Of a stretch of 64,000 nucleotides of DNA, positions 41,907-50,923 are shown in pieces. The stretch comes from Dictyobacter aurantiacus. GTDB lineage: Bacteria > Chloroflexota > Ktedonobacteria > Ktedonobacterales > Ktedonobacteraceae. Position numbers and translations under genes: made by a program. The stretch is taken from positions 3,410,001 to 3,474,000 of the forward strand of contig NZ_BIFQ01000001.1 of assembly GCF_003967515.1 (NCBI RefSeq), in the 5' to 3' direction. Within the stretch, counting starts at the first letter, position 1, and every line of letters starts with the position of its first letter. The notes under the pieces were generated by a model that saw only the letters and a program-made list of their open reading frames with translations, had not been told where the DNA came from and did not search any database.

Positions 41907-44339
41907 ATGCGTTCGAGTCTTATAGATAGCCAGCGGGCCTCTGGTGAAATTGAAACGAAACAGCAAGCAATATATAATCAGGTTTCTCACCATTCATCTT
42001 TGCAGCCTCCAGTTTCACATCGAGCGACCAATGCAGCTGCAGCTCCTGGAAACAATATTGCACGTTTTCTGGTTCCGCAGGAGGGCTGGTTGGCGTTCCT
42101 CTTACTTGCTATCGCCCTTTACAGTGTCGTGGCGGTGATCGTCAATGCTGATTGGGTGCATTATAGTTCTTACCTGTATATCTGCCCTATCATTGGCCTG
42201 TTTGTCGGGTTGGTGGTGGCCAAACTTCCATATATTCCCCAGGCGCTATTACACCTGCTGGCCTGTCTGCTCGGACACGTGCTGGCTGTATGGATTACCA
42301 GTGTTTATGCGTTTCATGTGCCGACGCGAGTTGTGCTAGATGGGCTTCAGGCGGCTTTTAGCGGCCACATGGCCACCGAGTCCAGCGCGATGAGTGAGAT
42401 GATCTTCTTCTTTTATCTGGCCTTCCTCTGTTTCTTTCTGGGATATTTCGGGAGCTGGCTGGTCTATCGTGCCCGCCTGCCCTGGTTGGTGGCGCTGGTC
42501 TATTGCTCTATTATGCTGGTCAACTTAAATTATGTGAAGAGCGACTATAACTATCTGTTGTTAGTGATGTTGGCGCCGTTGATCCTGTTGATCGCCCGTG
42601 TTCAACTGGCTGGTCGCCTGGCGCAGTGGACCAACGAGGGTCTTTATACGGATCGTGCCTGGTTGAGCAAGATGACCAGGCGCTGTATGCAGGCCAGCTG
42701 CTTGATCTTACTGTTGACCTTGTCTCTGAGCTGGCTGTTACCGGTACAGGATCAGCCTGAGAGCGGCAAAGTGCTCTGGGATCGGATTAACCAGGTCTGG
42801 AACAACGCTATGAGCGGTAATCTGTCCCTGGACACCCTGCGTTCAATTGCCTCGGCATCGAATACCACCAACTATTTTGGTAATCAGCTGGCGATCTCCA
42901 ATAGTGTCCATTTACCCGATGGTGAAGTGATGGTTTATTCCAGCACCGATAAAAAATCACATTATCTGGAAAGCTCTACTTTTAGTACGTTTACCAATAA
43001 TACCTGGACAATTTCTCCGCGGGAGAGCGCGTCACAGGAGTTCGCGGCTAATATGCGCCTGCCGCTGGATAGCGGGCATCCTATTGGTGATCTGGTGAAG
43101 ACAAAGGTTACCCTGACGCAGACCATCAGTGGTTCAAAAAATTATCTTTTTGGACCCGCGCAGCCTATGACGTTCAGCGTTCCAACCCAGATCTACTCCA
43201 ATGGTGGCAATGATGGAATTACAGCCAGCGCCTGGACACAACTGGAGCCGCTGACGCAGAATGAAAGTTATAGTGTTGTCTCGTCCCTCCCCTACCAGGG
43301 ATCTGTAAACGATGTCCCGCTACCAGATGATAATCCTGACCTCTGGCATGCGGATACTTATTATTACGGACTGAGCCTCTCCTATCTGCAAAGGCCGCAG
43401 GATCTTTCTCCTCGTGTCGAGCAGACTGAAGCTCAGTGGACTGCTGGCGCGACCAATGCCTATGATGCCATGAAACGCATCGAGTCTCATCTCAGCGATC
43501 CGCGTGCGTTTACCTATTCAATCAATAACGCGCCTATTCCGGCGCATAAAGACGTGGTGGATTGGTTGCTGGAGACACATTCTGGCTACTGCACTTATTA
43601 TGCCAGCGCGATGGTTGTTATGGGCCGTATGCTGCACATTCCTACTCGCCTGGTGACAGGGTTTAGCGCCGGGAAGTATGATTCCGCACGCGGCGTCTGG
43701 TCTGTTTCTGGTAGCGATGCCCATAGCTGGGTGCAGGCCTATTTTCCCAACTATGGCTGGTTGGATTTTGAGCCGACGCCCGGCTACTCGGCGCAGCCCC
43801 AGCAGGCAATCAACCAGGCTCCGACCCCTGTTGCGACGCAGCCCGCGCTCAAGCCGACGCCAACTATAAAATCTATACCAACCCATACGCCACAGAAGCA
43901 GCAAGCCGATCCTGCGCATCCACAGGCCACGCAGTCAGCGGACACGGATTCGTCATGGATGTTATGGGGGGCTCTGGGATTACTGGTGTGCGCGATCGCC
44001 TTCTTTGTGATTGCCTTCTTTGTCAGGCGCCGCCGTTTGCTGGAGTCCAGCCGCCCGGTTGTCTCAAATCTATTCTGGCGCGCCTGTCGTGTAGCTAGCT
44101 GGGCCGGTCTGGGGCCCAGGTCGTGGCAGACCCCTTACGAGTATACTGAGATGTTGAGCCGTCATCTGCCGCAAAAAGAATCCTCGCTCTGGCAACTGAC
44201 GGACCTCTTTGTTCGTGAGCGCTGGGGGGCCAGTCCTCACGCGCCGGGCGAACAGGAAGCGATCTCACTGGAACGGTCCTGGCCCACGTTGCGCGCGCGT
44301 CTACTGCGCCTGCTGTTCTTGCGCAAAGGCAGCAAATAG
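41907..44339 (+). CDS. TgpA-like membrane transglutaminase
   Basis: 810 residues. About six N-terminal membrane helices (55-275), an external region (280-525), a transglutaminase-like domain with the Cys in SGYCTYYASAMVVM, His in SDAHSWVQAYFP and Asp in GWLDFEPTPG, a Pro/Thr/Gln stalk, another membrane helix (about 690-712) and a cytoplasmic DUF4129-like tail. This is the TgpA architecture. TgpA often sits beside MoxR ATPase and DUF58 genes, but they are not present here. Catalytic residues are intact, so envelope protein cross-linking or proteolysis is possible. The start is the ATG with AGAGGAG seven bases before it. Confidence 0.9.
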   Translation: MRSSLIDSQRASGEIETKQQAIYNQVSHHSSLQPPVSHRATNAAAAPGNNIARFLVPQEGWLAFLLLAIALYSVVAVIVNADWVHYSSYLYICPIIGLFVGLVVAKLPYIPQALLHLLACLLGHVLAVWITSVYAFHVPTRVVLDGLQAAFSGHMATESSAMSEMIFFFYLAFLCFFLGYFGSWLVYRARLPWLVALVYCSIMLVNLNYVKSDYNYLLLVMLAPLILLIARVQLAGRLAQWTNEGLYTDRAWLSKMTRRCMQASCLILLLTLSLSWLLPVQDQPESGKVLWDRINQVWNNAMSGNLSLDTLRSIASASNTTNYFGNQLAISNSVHLPDGEVMVYSSTDKKSHYLESSTFSTFTNNTWTISPRESASQEFAANMRLPLDSGHPIGDLVKTKVTLTQTISGSKNYLFGPAQPMTFSVPTQIYSNGGNDGITASAWTQLEPLTQNESYSVVSSLPYQGSVNDVPLPDDNPDLWHADTYYYGLSLSYLQRPQDLSPRVEQTEAQWTAGATNAYDAMKRIESHLSDPRAFTYSINNAPIPAHKDVVDWLLETHSGYCTYYASAMVVMGRMLHIPTRLVTGFSAGKYDSARGVWSVSGSDAHSWVQAYFPNYGWLDFEPTPGYSAQPQQAINQAPTPVATQPALKPTPTIKSIPTHTPQKQQADPAHPQATQSADTDSSWMLWGALGLLVCAIAFFVIAFFVRRRRLLESSRPVVSNLFWRACRVASWAGLGPRSWQTPYEYTEMLSRHLPQKESSLWQLTDLFVRERWGASPHAPGEQEAISLERSWPTLRARLLRLLFLRKGSK

Positions 44340-44456
44340 CGCTGCATCGTGCATGACCATGCATGGATGTATCAATGCTCGTTACTCTCCCTATGGCCTC
44401 TCGTTTTCTAGTTATGAATGGATAGTCGTTGGGTCGTTGGGGAGAGTAAGTGAGCG

Positions 44457-45581
44457 ATGTTTGGTGAGCCAATTGTGGAATGTGTCTATGGGTGGGGGCA
44501 GGTACTACAGCTTTATCCTGATCATCTGGATATCCAGGGAACCTCATACTCATTGTATGACTTGATTAACTTCAAGCCTGTTTATCGCCGCATTATGGGC
44601 GTCCCTTCAATGCGCCTGGAACTACAATTCATCTCTGATAGTGTAGTAATTCGCGGCATTGCTGATATATCCCTGGCTTTAAAAGTAATTGCGTATCTGC
44701 ATACATGGAGTGCGGCACATCTACGCTATTCCGTGGAAGAGGTTCATGTTACCCCTGAACTTCCAGCGCCCGCCTCCACGGCGATTGTGTCCGCACCACA
44801 GCCACTGGTGCTTTCAGAAGGCGAGCGGGAGCACTTCTGGGAATACGATGCCCATGATCATCCAACCATCGCGGTTGGACCCCTTGAGGCCGTAGTGGAT
44901 GGGGAGGCCGAGACGATTACGTCTTCTTCTGGTACGACCTCCTCAATGTTGCCAATAACGCTGGATGCCGTTACCTCGTGGCCCTGGACCGATGAACGTC
45001 ATCGGCAGTACCTGCAGCACCAGCAGCGTCTCCAGCGCGAGCGCGAGGTACGCTTTTATGGCTTTGATGTGGAGGCACTGGCCAGAAGCTTACAGTCCAA
45101 TCCGTTACCTCAGGTTTCGGTACCTGTGCTATTGCTGGATGGTGAATGTGCCCACTATTGCGTTGAGGCCAGGCTGTGTGACGATCCACCTGGTGAGGGG
45201 AAACGGGCCAGGGCAAAGATCAAAGACCAGGGCAGGCTCATCTTAACCAATCTCCGTCTGATCTATCTGGGTCAGCAACGTCATATTACGCTGGGCTACG
45301 AGCATATGCTCCAATACTCGCATGTGCCGGGCGCGGTAATGATCTCAACCACCTACTGGCGTCGGCAACAATTTTTTGTTATGCGCCGCCCGTTGGAGTG
45401 CGTGATGTACCTGGATCATATCTGGCAGCATTTTCAGGATAAGATCCTGCCCGCCGCCAGTCAGCATATGATGCCAGCCGATACGCAATCCTTGCGGGTG
45501 CAGCAGGCGTTTAGAACAAAAGAGACCATGCACCTACCGAGCCTGCCTGTATGTAGCGAATATGGTCGCCTGGAACGCTGA
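44457..45581 (+). CDS. Hypothetical protein with PH-like segments
   Basis: A 374-residue soluble protein that I do not recognise. Two beta-rich stretches, residues 1-90 (GWGQVLQLYPDHLDIQGT, YSLYDLINFKPVYRR) and about 225-345 (GRLILTNLRLIYLGQQRHI, PLECVMYLDHIW), look like PH/GRAM-type barrels where a ligand line and a closing helix can be imagined. They are joined by a variable linker. It lies between the transglutaminase gene and a Pro-rich membrane protein on the same strand. No catalytic motif is seen. Confidence 0.6.
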   Translation: MFGEPIVECVYGWGQVLQLYPDHLDIQGTSYSLYDLINFKPVYRRIMGVPSMRLELQFISDSVVIRGIADISLALKVIAYLHTWSAAHLRYSVEEVHVTPELPAPASTAIVSAPQPLVLSEGEREHFWEYDAHDHPTIAVGPLEAVVDGEAETITSSSGTTSSMLPITLDAVTSWPWTDERHRQYLQHQQRLQREREVRFYGFDVEALARSLQSNPLPQVSVPVLLLDGECAHYCVEARLCDDPPGEGKRARAKIKDQGRLILTNLRLIYLGQQRHITLGYEHMLQYSHVPGAVMISTTYWRRQQFFVMRRPLECVMYLDHIWQHFQDKILPAASQHMMPADTQSLRVQQAFRTKETMHLPSLPVCSEYGRLER

Positions 45582-45704
45582 GCTTGCTTTATTCCAGAAA
45601 TCACCTGGAGGCGCCGCATGTCGACGCTCTGCTTGCTCACGTTGTTCCGCATGTGTTTCTGAATTTTTTACGTAGTTAATGTGTAAGGAAAGGGAAAACT
45701 TCGT

Positions 45705-46457
45705 ATGTTTATAGATACGCTGATGGCTTTATGGAATATCATATGTCGGGGAAGGATCAGAAAAATGCTGGTTACCTCTTTTGGAGTAGGCATTGGCCTG
45801 ATCTGTTTACTGGCATTTATTGTTATACCAGCGTTTTCGCGGTCATCGGATCTGCTCTCGAATATGGCATCCTCATCTGACGCGGATCAGAACGCGAATG
45901 ACGTCGTTCTCACGCAAAATCACAGCAGGTACGAGGTGACGCCGCCAGAAGTGCCACCCCCATCTCCGACCTTGCTGCCAACACAGGGTGCCGCACCTAC
46001 CAATAATCAGCCTGGCTCTGGACCAACTCAATCTATGTTGTCTGTTCCACCCCCTCCGCCTTTCCCACCGGCCTTTAGTAATCCTTCGCAGAGGCCCGGG
46101 CGCCATATCATCATTACCATCCATCGCGTGCCCGCGCAGAATGAGAATATCATTCCGCCAACGCCACCAGCTGATCTGACGCCGCCACCTGCGCCACCGC
46201 TGATGCCGCCCCCCTCGATGTTACCCCCCGTGACACCGACCGCTACAGCGGCGACCGCGGCAACCGCGACCGCGGCAACCGCGACCGTGACGGCAACTGT
46301 GACCGCCCTGCCTACCCCCCAGGTAACGGCTACGACCGTCCCTCTAACACCCACGGCGACCGCTACCAGCGTCCCGACCACGCCAGGCACCGAGCCATCC
46401 ACAACCGTGGCCCCCGCCAGCCGCAGTTCCATCTCAGCATTCTGGCAACACGAATAA
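45705..46457 (+). CDS. Pro/Thr-rich membrane-anchored protein
   Basis: 250 residues: one N-terminal membrane helix (about 22-45, VGIGLICLLAFIVIPAF) and then a low-complexity outside region full of Pro, with APPLMPPPSMLPP and an Ala-Thr repeat (TAATAATATAATATVTAT) near residues 185-205. It could be a wall-spanning stalk. There is no globular domain. AAGGAAAGGG lies before the ATG. The third rightward gene after the transglutaminase, it could be part of that unit. Confidence 0.65.
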   Translation: MFIDTLMALWNIICRGRIRKMLVTSFGVGIGLICLLAFIVIPAFSRSSDLLSNMASSSDADQNANDVVLTQNHSRYEVTPPEVPPPSPTLLPTQGAAPTNNQPGSGPTQSMLSVPPPPPFPPAFSNPSQRPGRHIIITIHRVPAQNENIIPPTPPADLTPPPAPPLMPPPSMLPPVTPTATAATAATATAATATVTATVTALPTPQVTATTVPLTPTATATSVPTTPGTEPSTTVAPASRSSISAFWQHE

Positions 46458-46477
46458 GCAATTGATGGTGTGGCCGT

Positions 46478-46692
46478 CTTGCCATCAGTCGAACATGAAT
46501 GTATCCAGCAGCGGCAAGCTTGCCATCAGTCGAACATGAATGTATCCAGCAGCGGCAAGCTTGCCACCAGTCGAACATGAATGTATCCAGCAGCGGCAAG
46601 CTTGCCATCAGTCGAACATGAATGTGTTCAACAGCGGCAAGCTTGCCATCAGTCGAATATGAATGTATCCAGCAGCGGCAAGCTTGCCATCA
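46478..46692. repeat. 41-bp direct tandem repeat, five copies plus a partial sixth
   Basis: CTTGCCATCAG recurs at 46478, 46519, 46560, 46601, 46642 and 46683, exactly 41 bp apart, with only a few substitutions between copies. Each junction holds the 12-bp palindrome GGCAAGCTTGCC. The array starts 20 bp after the Pro-rich gene and ends at a terminator hairpin. There are no spacers, so it is not a CRISPR array. It could bind protein or vary in copy number between strains. Confidence 0.85.
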
Positions 46693-46757
46693 GTTAAATA
46701 AATAAGAACATGTCCGGTTGCGCTGTGCGCAACCGGACATGTTCTTATTTATTTAAC
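46693..46757. terminator. 31-bp perfect hairpin before the tRNA pair
   Basis: Arms 46693-46723 and 46727-46757 pair exactly with a 3-base loop. The GC-rich top (CCGGTTGCGC) and AT-rich base suit a terminator in both directions. A second small hairpin (46761-46781, CGCGTTCGC arms) follows. Confidence 0.7.
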
Positions 46758-46877
46758 CAACGCGTTCGCGTAGCGAACGCGCGAAAGGGGGCGCGAAAGC
46801 CCCTCACCCAAAATCAAAAAAGGAATTTCCAAGTTTGAAGAAAGAAAGGAAAAAAAGTGGGGTTCAGGTTGCAGGGG

Positions 46878-46963
46878 CGGAGGAGGTGGGATTCGAACCC
46901 ACGAAGGCTATTCACCTTACACGATTTCCAGTCGTGCTCACTAGACCACTATGAGACTCCTCC
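46878..46963 (-). tRNA. tRNA-Ser (anticodon GGA)
   Basis: On the minus strand the acceptor GGAGGAG pairs with CTCCTCC, discriminator G73 follows, and no CCA is encoded. The anticodon loop CTGGAAA gives GGA, and the T-arm has GGTTCGAATCC. A long variable arm is present (class II), as required for tRNA-Ser. Confidence 0.95.
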
Positions 46964-46970
46964 AGGAAAG

Positions 46971-47056
46971 CGGAGAGAGAGGGATTCGAACCCTCGAGGG
47001 CTATTAACCCTACCGCTTTTCGAGAGCGGCACATTCGACCACTCTGACATCTCTCC
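46971..47056 (-). tRNA. tRNA-Ser (anticodon CGA)
   Basis: The acceptor GGAGAGA pairs with TCTCTCC, G73 follows and CCA is not encoded. The anticodon loop CTCGAAA gives CGA. A long variable arm and the GGTTCGAATCC T-loop are present. It lies seven bases upstream of the other tRNA-Ser, so both are probably one transcript. Confidence 0.95.
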
Positions 47057-47063
47057 GCGGACT

Positions 47064-47092
47064 ACTATAACACATCTCTGTGGATGTGGCAA
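47064..47092 (-). promoter_or_regulatory. Promoter of the tRNA-Ser pair
   Basis: On the minus strand TTGCCA (47087-47092) and TATAGT (47064-47069) are exactly 17 bp apart, placing the start just before the first tRNA. Confidence 0.7.
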
Positions 47093-47222
47093 GCATTAAA
47101 TCACCCTTTTTTTGGGCTTTCTGGCCCCCTCCCTTAAAATTCGATCTACCCTCTCTTTGGGAATGAATATGTACTATAATAATCAGATATGCTCAGTCCA
47201 TCTTTGTAAGGAGGCAACAGGT

Positions 47223-47942
47223 ATGGTTACAGCAGAGCAGCAGCGGCAGTTTGATGAACAGGGCTTCTTTCTTTTGCCCGATTTCTTCCTGACCGACGAG
47301 ATTGATGCGCTGCGCGGGCGCATCGACCATTTCGCGGAGGCCCATGAGCGGCAGTTGCAGGAAAGCGGCAGACAGGGGATCAGCCGCCCCAAAGAGATCT
47401 CGTTTACAGCTCACCTGGCGGCCCAGGACCCCGAGATCATGAGGTTTGTGGCGCAGAAAAAGTTCGTGGACATCACCTCTGACCTGCTCCACGATGATAT
47501 CTCACTGTACTGGGATCAGTCCGTCTACAAAAAACCTGAGGCGAAGCGGGATTTCCCCTGGCACCAGGATACAGGCTATACACTGACCGATCCCGCGGAA
47601 TATATCACCTGCTGGCTGGCGCTGGATGATGTGACGGTGGAGAATGGCTGCATCTGGGTGATCCCCGGTAGCCATAAGCAGGGAGTCATTGAGCATACCG
47701 ATACCGAGATTGGCAAGCAGTGCTACTTTGGTTCTGATCCCGGCCTGGCGGTCCCGCTGCGCAAAGGAAGCATGGTCGTCTTTAACTCGCTGCTCTTCCA
47801 CCGCAGTGGTCCCAACGTTAGCTCTAGCGTACGCAAAGGATACGTGATCCAATATTGCGTGGCCCATGCCCGCCACGGCGTGACGGGTGAACCGTTCAAT
47901 CGCGTGGTGGTTGCCCGTAATGGTCAGCCAACTCTGGTCTGA
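47223..47942 (+). CDS. Phytanoyl-CoA dioxygenase (PhyH) family protein
   Basis: 239 residues of the Fe(II)/2-oxoglutarate oxygenase fold. The iron ligands are in FPWHQDTGY (HxD) and the distal His in LLFHRSGPN; an Arg in VRKGYVIQY may bind 2-oxoglutarate. WVIPGSHKQG is typical of PhyH. It hydroxylates small molecules, substrate unknown. The start at MVTAEQQ is set by AAGGAGG eight bases upstream; a 37-residue longer frame has no support. Confidence 0.92.
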   Translation: MVTAEQQRQFDEQGFFLLPDFFLTDEIDALRGRIDHFAEAHERQLQESGRQGISRPKEISFTAHLAAQDPEIMRFVAQKKFVDITSDLLHDDISLYWDQSVYKKPEAKRDFPWHQDTGYTLTDPAEYITCWLALDDVTVENGCIWVIPGSHKQGVIEHTDTEIGKQCYFGSDPGLAVPLRKGSMVVFNSLLFHRSGPNVSSSVRKGYVIQYCVAHARHGVTGEPFNRVVVARNGQPTLV

Positions 47943-47979
47943 TGCATACTGAGAGGAAGGGAGGCGATCGCCTCTTCTC

Positions 47980-48675
47980 TTAGTGTTCTGGCTCGACTGC
48001 CGTGATGACCGTCTCGTCGTTATCGACGGAGGCGAAGAGCCCGAACATCTCGCTGATGGGCGAGAAGCTGCGACGATGATGGGGTGTGACCCCGTGGGTG
48101 TGCAGTGCGGCCAGGTGGGCGGCGGTCCCATAGCCTTTGTGCTGATCAAAGCCGTAGTGTGGGTATTCTTTGTGCAGATCTACCATCAGGCGATCGCGGG
48201 TAACTTTGGCGATGATGGAGGCGGCCGCGATAGAGAGGCTGCGGGAATCACCTTTGATCAGTGAGCGTTGGGGGAGTGCTACCCTGGGTAGATAGATGGC
48301 ATCAAGCAAGAGGGCGTCCGGAGCTGGTGTGAGCTGTTGCAGTGCCAGCTCCATGGCGTACTTGGTGGCCTGTAAAATATTGCGCGTATCAATAACGTCG
48401 ACCGAACCGATGCCGACACCGACCGCCAGTGCATGCTGCATAATGTGATCGTAGAAGCGTTCGCGCGCGGCTGCCGTGAGCTGTTTTGAATCATTGACTC
48501 CCGCAAACAGCTCCAGGGTATGGTCTGAACGGGGTAAAATCACCGCGCCAGCGACGACCGGACCGGCCAGGCAACCTCTGCCCGCTTCATCGACACCGGC
48601 TATAAAGGAATAGCCCTGTTCAAACAGGGCTATTTCCTCCTCAAGCGTAGGACTGTTCTTCTTACGCGTTGGCAT
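47980..48675 (-). CDS. rnhB: Ribonuclease HII
   Basis: 231 residues. The N-terminal GVDEAGRGCLAGPVVAGAVI contains the catalytic Asp-Glu pair, the next Asp is in LLDAIYLP, and the last in KVTRDRLM; together with the SIAAASIIAKVTRD block these define RNase HII. It cuts RNA in RNA-DNA hybrids and at misincorporated ribonucleotides. The ATG overlaps the rplS stop by one base, and rplS-rnhB is a widely conserved pair. Confidence 0.97.
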   Translation of the reverse strand: MPTRKKNSPTLEEEIALFEQGYSFIAGVDEAGRGCLAGPVVAGAVILPRSDHTLELFAGVNDSKQLTAAARERFYDHIMQHALAVGVGIGSVDVIDTRNILQATKYAMELALQQLTPAPDALLLDAIYLPRVALPQRSLIKGDSRSLSIAAASIIAKVTRDRLMVDLHKEYPHYGFDQHKGYGTAAHLAALHTHGVTPHHRRSFSPISEMFGLFASVDNDETVITAVEPEH

Positions 48676-49109
48676 TATTTATTGGCGGCTTCTTTAGCGG
48701 CTTCTTTAGCTGCGATCTGCTTGGCACTCAATGGACGAATCTCTTTCAAGCGAGCAGCTTTACCGGTCAGGCCGCGCAGATAGTAGAGTTGTTTGCGGCG
48801 TACGCGCGCATGACGAAGCACTTCAATCTTCTCGATACGAGGAGAGTTGACCAGGAAGGTACGCTCGACACCAACACCGTTGGTGATACGACGCACAGTG
48901 AAATTGCGATTGACGCCGCTGCCGCGCAGGCGCATGACCACACCTTCAAACGGCTGTAGGCGTTCGCGGTTTCCTTCAACTACTCTGACTTGCAAGCGGA
49001 CGGTGTCGCCCGACTTCAGTTCAGGTACATCTTTCCGTAACTGAGCACTTTCGACAGCGGTAAGTAACGCCCGCCCTGCTGGCTTTGTTACGACTTGTTT
49101 GTCAGCCAT
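48675..49109 (-). CDS. rplS: 50S ribosomal protein L19
   Basis: 144 residues, with the L19 core: [34 protein letters not shown] and [21 protein letters not shown] longer N-terminus than in E. coli and a short Ala/Lys tail are present. It sits at the 30S-50S interface. It is followed by rnhB with a one-base overlap. Confidence 0.98.
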   Translation of the reverse strand: MADKQVVTKPAGRALLTAVESAQLRKDVPELKSGDTVRLQVRVVEGNRERLQPFEGVVMRLRGSGVNRNFTVRRITNGVGVERTFLVNSPRIEKIEVLRHARVRRKQLYYLRGLTGKAARLKEIRPLSAKQIAAKEAAKEAANK

Positions 49110-49177
49110 CCCTAAGACCTCCTATGCGCCAGTGCTCGACATGAATTGCTGGGTGGCAGAGCATTGGGCGCTTTCAT

Positions 49178-49447
49178 TTACTTTTCTGCGTTAATAGCAT
49201 TGAGCTGTTTCATCAGGCGCGATTTGCGGCGGGCCGCGTTATTCTTGTGGATGACACCTTTTTTGGCGGCTTTATCCAGTTCGCTGACGGCCAGACGTAC
49301 GGCCTCAGCGGAATTCTCATCTGTGGTGCTGATTGCCTGACGAGCTTTGGTAACCTGTGTTTTCACAATCGATTTAGTGCTGCGATTGAATGCACGGCGT
49401 CTCTGTTCCTGACGCATGCGCTTTTCTGCAGCTGCATTATTGGGCAT
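49178..49447 (-). CDS. rpsT: 30S ribosomal protein S20
   Basis: An 89-residue basic helical protein beginning MPNNAAAEKRMRQEQRRRA, with KAAKKGVIHKNNAARRKSRL near the C-terminus, typical for S20, which binds 16S rRNA early in 30S assembly. It has its own strong promoter and a leader hairpin (see those entries), and lies 68 bp upstream of rplS. Confidence 0.97.
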   Translation of the reverse strand: MPNNAAAEKRMRQEQRRRAFNRSTKSIVKTQVTKARQAISTTDENSAEAVRLAVSELDKAAKKGVIHKNNAARRKSRLMKQLNAINAEK

Positions 49448-49508
49448 GTAAAATCAATCCTCCCCGGAACATCTGCCCCTTCGCGCGGGCTTTCTCACTA
49501 TAAAAATG

Positions 49509-49530
49509 CCGACATGACTGTATCTGTCGG
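49509..49530 (-). terminator. Attenuator-like hairpin in the rpsT leader
   Basis: On the minus strand a 6-bp stem CCGACA/TGTCGG (10-base loop) is followed by CATTTTTATAG. It lies between the rpsT promoter and start codon, so it may end part of the transcripts; S20-dependent feedback is conceivable but not shown. Confidence 0.4.
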
Positions 49531-49545
49531 ACTGAGTGCCCGTAG

Positions 49546-49575
49546 ATTATAGCAGAAGTGTCTTTGCTATGTCAA
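49546..49575 (-). promoter_or_regulatory. Strong rpsT promoter
   Basis: On the minus strand TTGACA (49570-49575) and TATAAT (49546-49551), both perfect consensus, are 18 bp apart and about 100 bp before the rpsT ATG. Confidence 0.8.
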
Positions 49576-49634
49576 ACGAGGGAGGCACGTTGGGTGCCTC
49601 TCCTATTGTCGCTGGCGCGCCCCCTTGAATCATC

Positions 49635-49742
49635 TCTGTTTTTGTTGTGGTGCCGCCGCAGGCGGCACCACAACAAAAACAGACGGGTGCTGGGGTTCTC
49701 CGGGGCTGGCTAGCCCCGGAGAACCCCAGCACCCGTCTGTTT
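49635..49742. terminator. Two overlapping long perfect hairpins
   Basis: The first has 23-bp arms (49635-49657 and 49661-49683, loop GCA); the second has 31-bp arms (49677-49707 and 49712-49742, 4-base loop). They share 49677-49683, so they cannot both form fully in one molecule. They lie 44 bp after the cystathionine gamma-synthase stop and next to the rpsT promoter, insulating the two. Confidence 0.7.
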
Positions 49743-49786
49743 GATCATTCCGCAAGTGCGGAATGATTCATGGAATGTATGTGTAG

Positions 49787-50923
49787 TTAACGCAGTGCCT
49801 GTTCGAGGTCGCGTACGATGTCTTCGGCATCTTCTATGCCGACCGAGAGGCGTAGCAGCGTGTCGGTGAGGCCGCGTGCCTCGCGGATCTCTCGTGGGAT
49901 CGAGCCATGGGTCATGCTGGCTGGATGGCAGATCAGCGATTCGACGCCACCGAGGCTTTCGGCAAAGGTAATGATCTGCAGGCGCCGTACGACCTGGTCG
50001 ACATCCTCAAGCGTGCCCGTGAACTGGAACGAGACCATGCCGCCGAAGCCTTTCATCTGGCGTTTGGCCAGTTCATGGTCGGGATGTGAGGCCAGTCCTG
50101 GATAATAGACCTTCTCGATGCGTGGATGCTCTGAGAGGAAGCGGGCCACGGTATGGGCGTTCTCTTCGTGCTGGCGCATGCGTACGGCCAGCGTTTTGAT
50201 GCCACGCAGGGTCAGCCAGGAGTCGAAGGGACCCGGCACGCCACCGGCCGCGTTCTGATAGAACTTGACGGCCTCGTAAACCTCTTTATCTTTAAAAACG
50301 GCGGCCCCGCCAACGACATCGCTGTGCCCATTGATGTACTTGGTGGTGCTGTGTAGTACGATGTCCGCGCCCAACTCTAACGGTTGCTGGAAGTATGGAC
50401 TGGAGAAGGTATTGTCAACCACCACCAGGATGTTGTGACGGTGGGCTATTTCGGCGATCGCTTTAATATCTACCAGGCGCAGTAGCGGATTGGTGGGGGT
50501 TTCCAGCCAGATCAATTTTGTGTTCGGACGAATGGCTTTCTCATAGTCTTTGGTTGAGGCGGCCGACACATAGCTGGTCTCGATCTGGTAGCGCGAGAGG
50601 ACGCGCTCGAAGATGCGGTAGGTGCCACCATACAGGTCATCGCAAGCGACCATGTGATCACCCGTTTTGAGCAGGCTTAAGACCGCCTGTTCGGCTGCCA
50701 GGCCAGAGGCAAAGGCCAGGCCATACTCGCTGTTTTCCAGCGCTGCGATACAGTCTTCAAGGGCGGTACGCGTGGGATTCCCTGAGCGCGAATATTCGTA
50801 GCCTTTATGGCCACCAAGCCCGGTCTGGGCGTAGGTCGATGTTTGAAAGATCGGGGTCATGATCGCGCCTGTGGATGGATCCGGCTCTTGCCCTGCGTGA
50901 ATTGCTTTTGTTGAAAACTTCAT
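49787..50923 (-). CDS. Cystathionine gamma-synthase/lyase (PLP-dependent)
   Basis: 378 residues of the Cys/Met-metabolism PLP family. The N-terminus is TKAIHAGQEPDP, YSRSGNPTR binds phosphate, and the PLP Lys is in HSTTKYINGHSDVVGG. E. coli MetB-like length. It either joins cysteine with an activated homoserine (transsulfuration forward) or splits cystathionine; sequence alone does not settle which. GGGGAG nine bases before the ATG supports the start. No SAM riboswitch was recognised upstream. Confidence 0.92.
   Translation of the reverse strand: MKFSTKAIHAGQEPDPSTGAIMTPIFQTSTYAQTGLGGHKGYEYSRSGNPTRTALEDCIAALENSEYGLAFASGLAAEQAVLSLLKTGDHMVACDDLYGGTYRIFERVLSRYQIETSYVSAASTKDYEKAIRPNTKLIWLETPTNPLLRLVDIKAIAEIAHRHNILVVVDNTFSSPYFQQPLELGADIVLHSTTKYINGHSDVVGGAAVFKDKEVYEAVKFYQNAAGGVPGPFDSWLTLRGIKTLAVRMRQHEENAHTVARFLSEHPRIEKVYYPGLASHPDHELAKRQMKGFGGMVSFQFTGTLEDVDQVVRRLQIITFAESLGGVESLICHPASMTHGSIPREIREARGLTDTLLRLSVGIEDAEDIVRDLEQALR

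Noticed and set aside
46363..46608. 81-codon minus-strand frame across the tandem repeat
   Set aside because: It simply translates the 41-bp unit (period not a multiple of three, so the frame changes each unit) and is antisense to the Pro-rich gene.
46478..46692. Possible CRISPR array
   Set aside because: The repeats are head-to-tail with a 41-bp period and no spacers, and no cas genes lie nearby.
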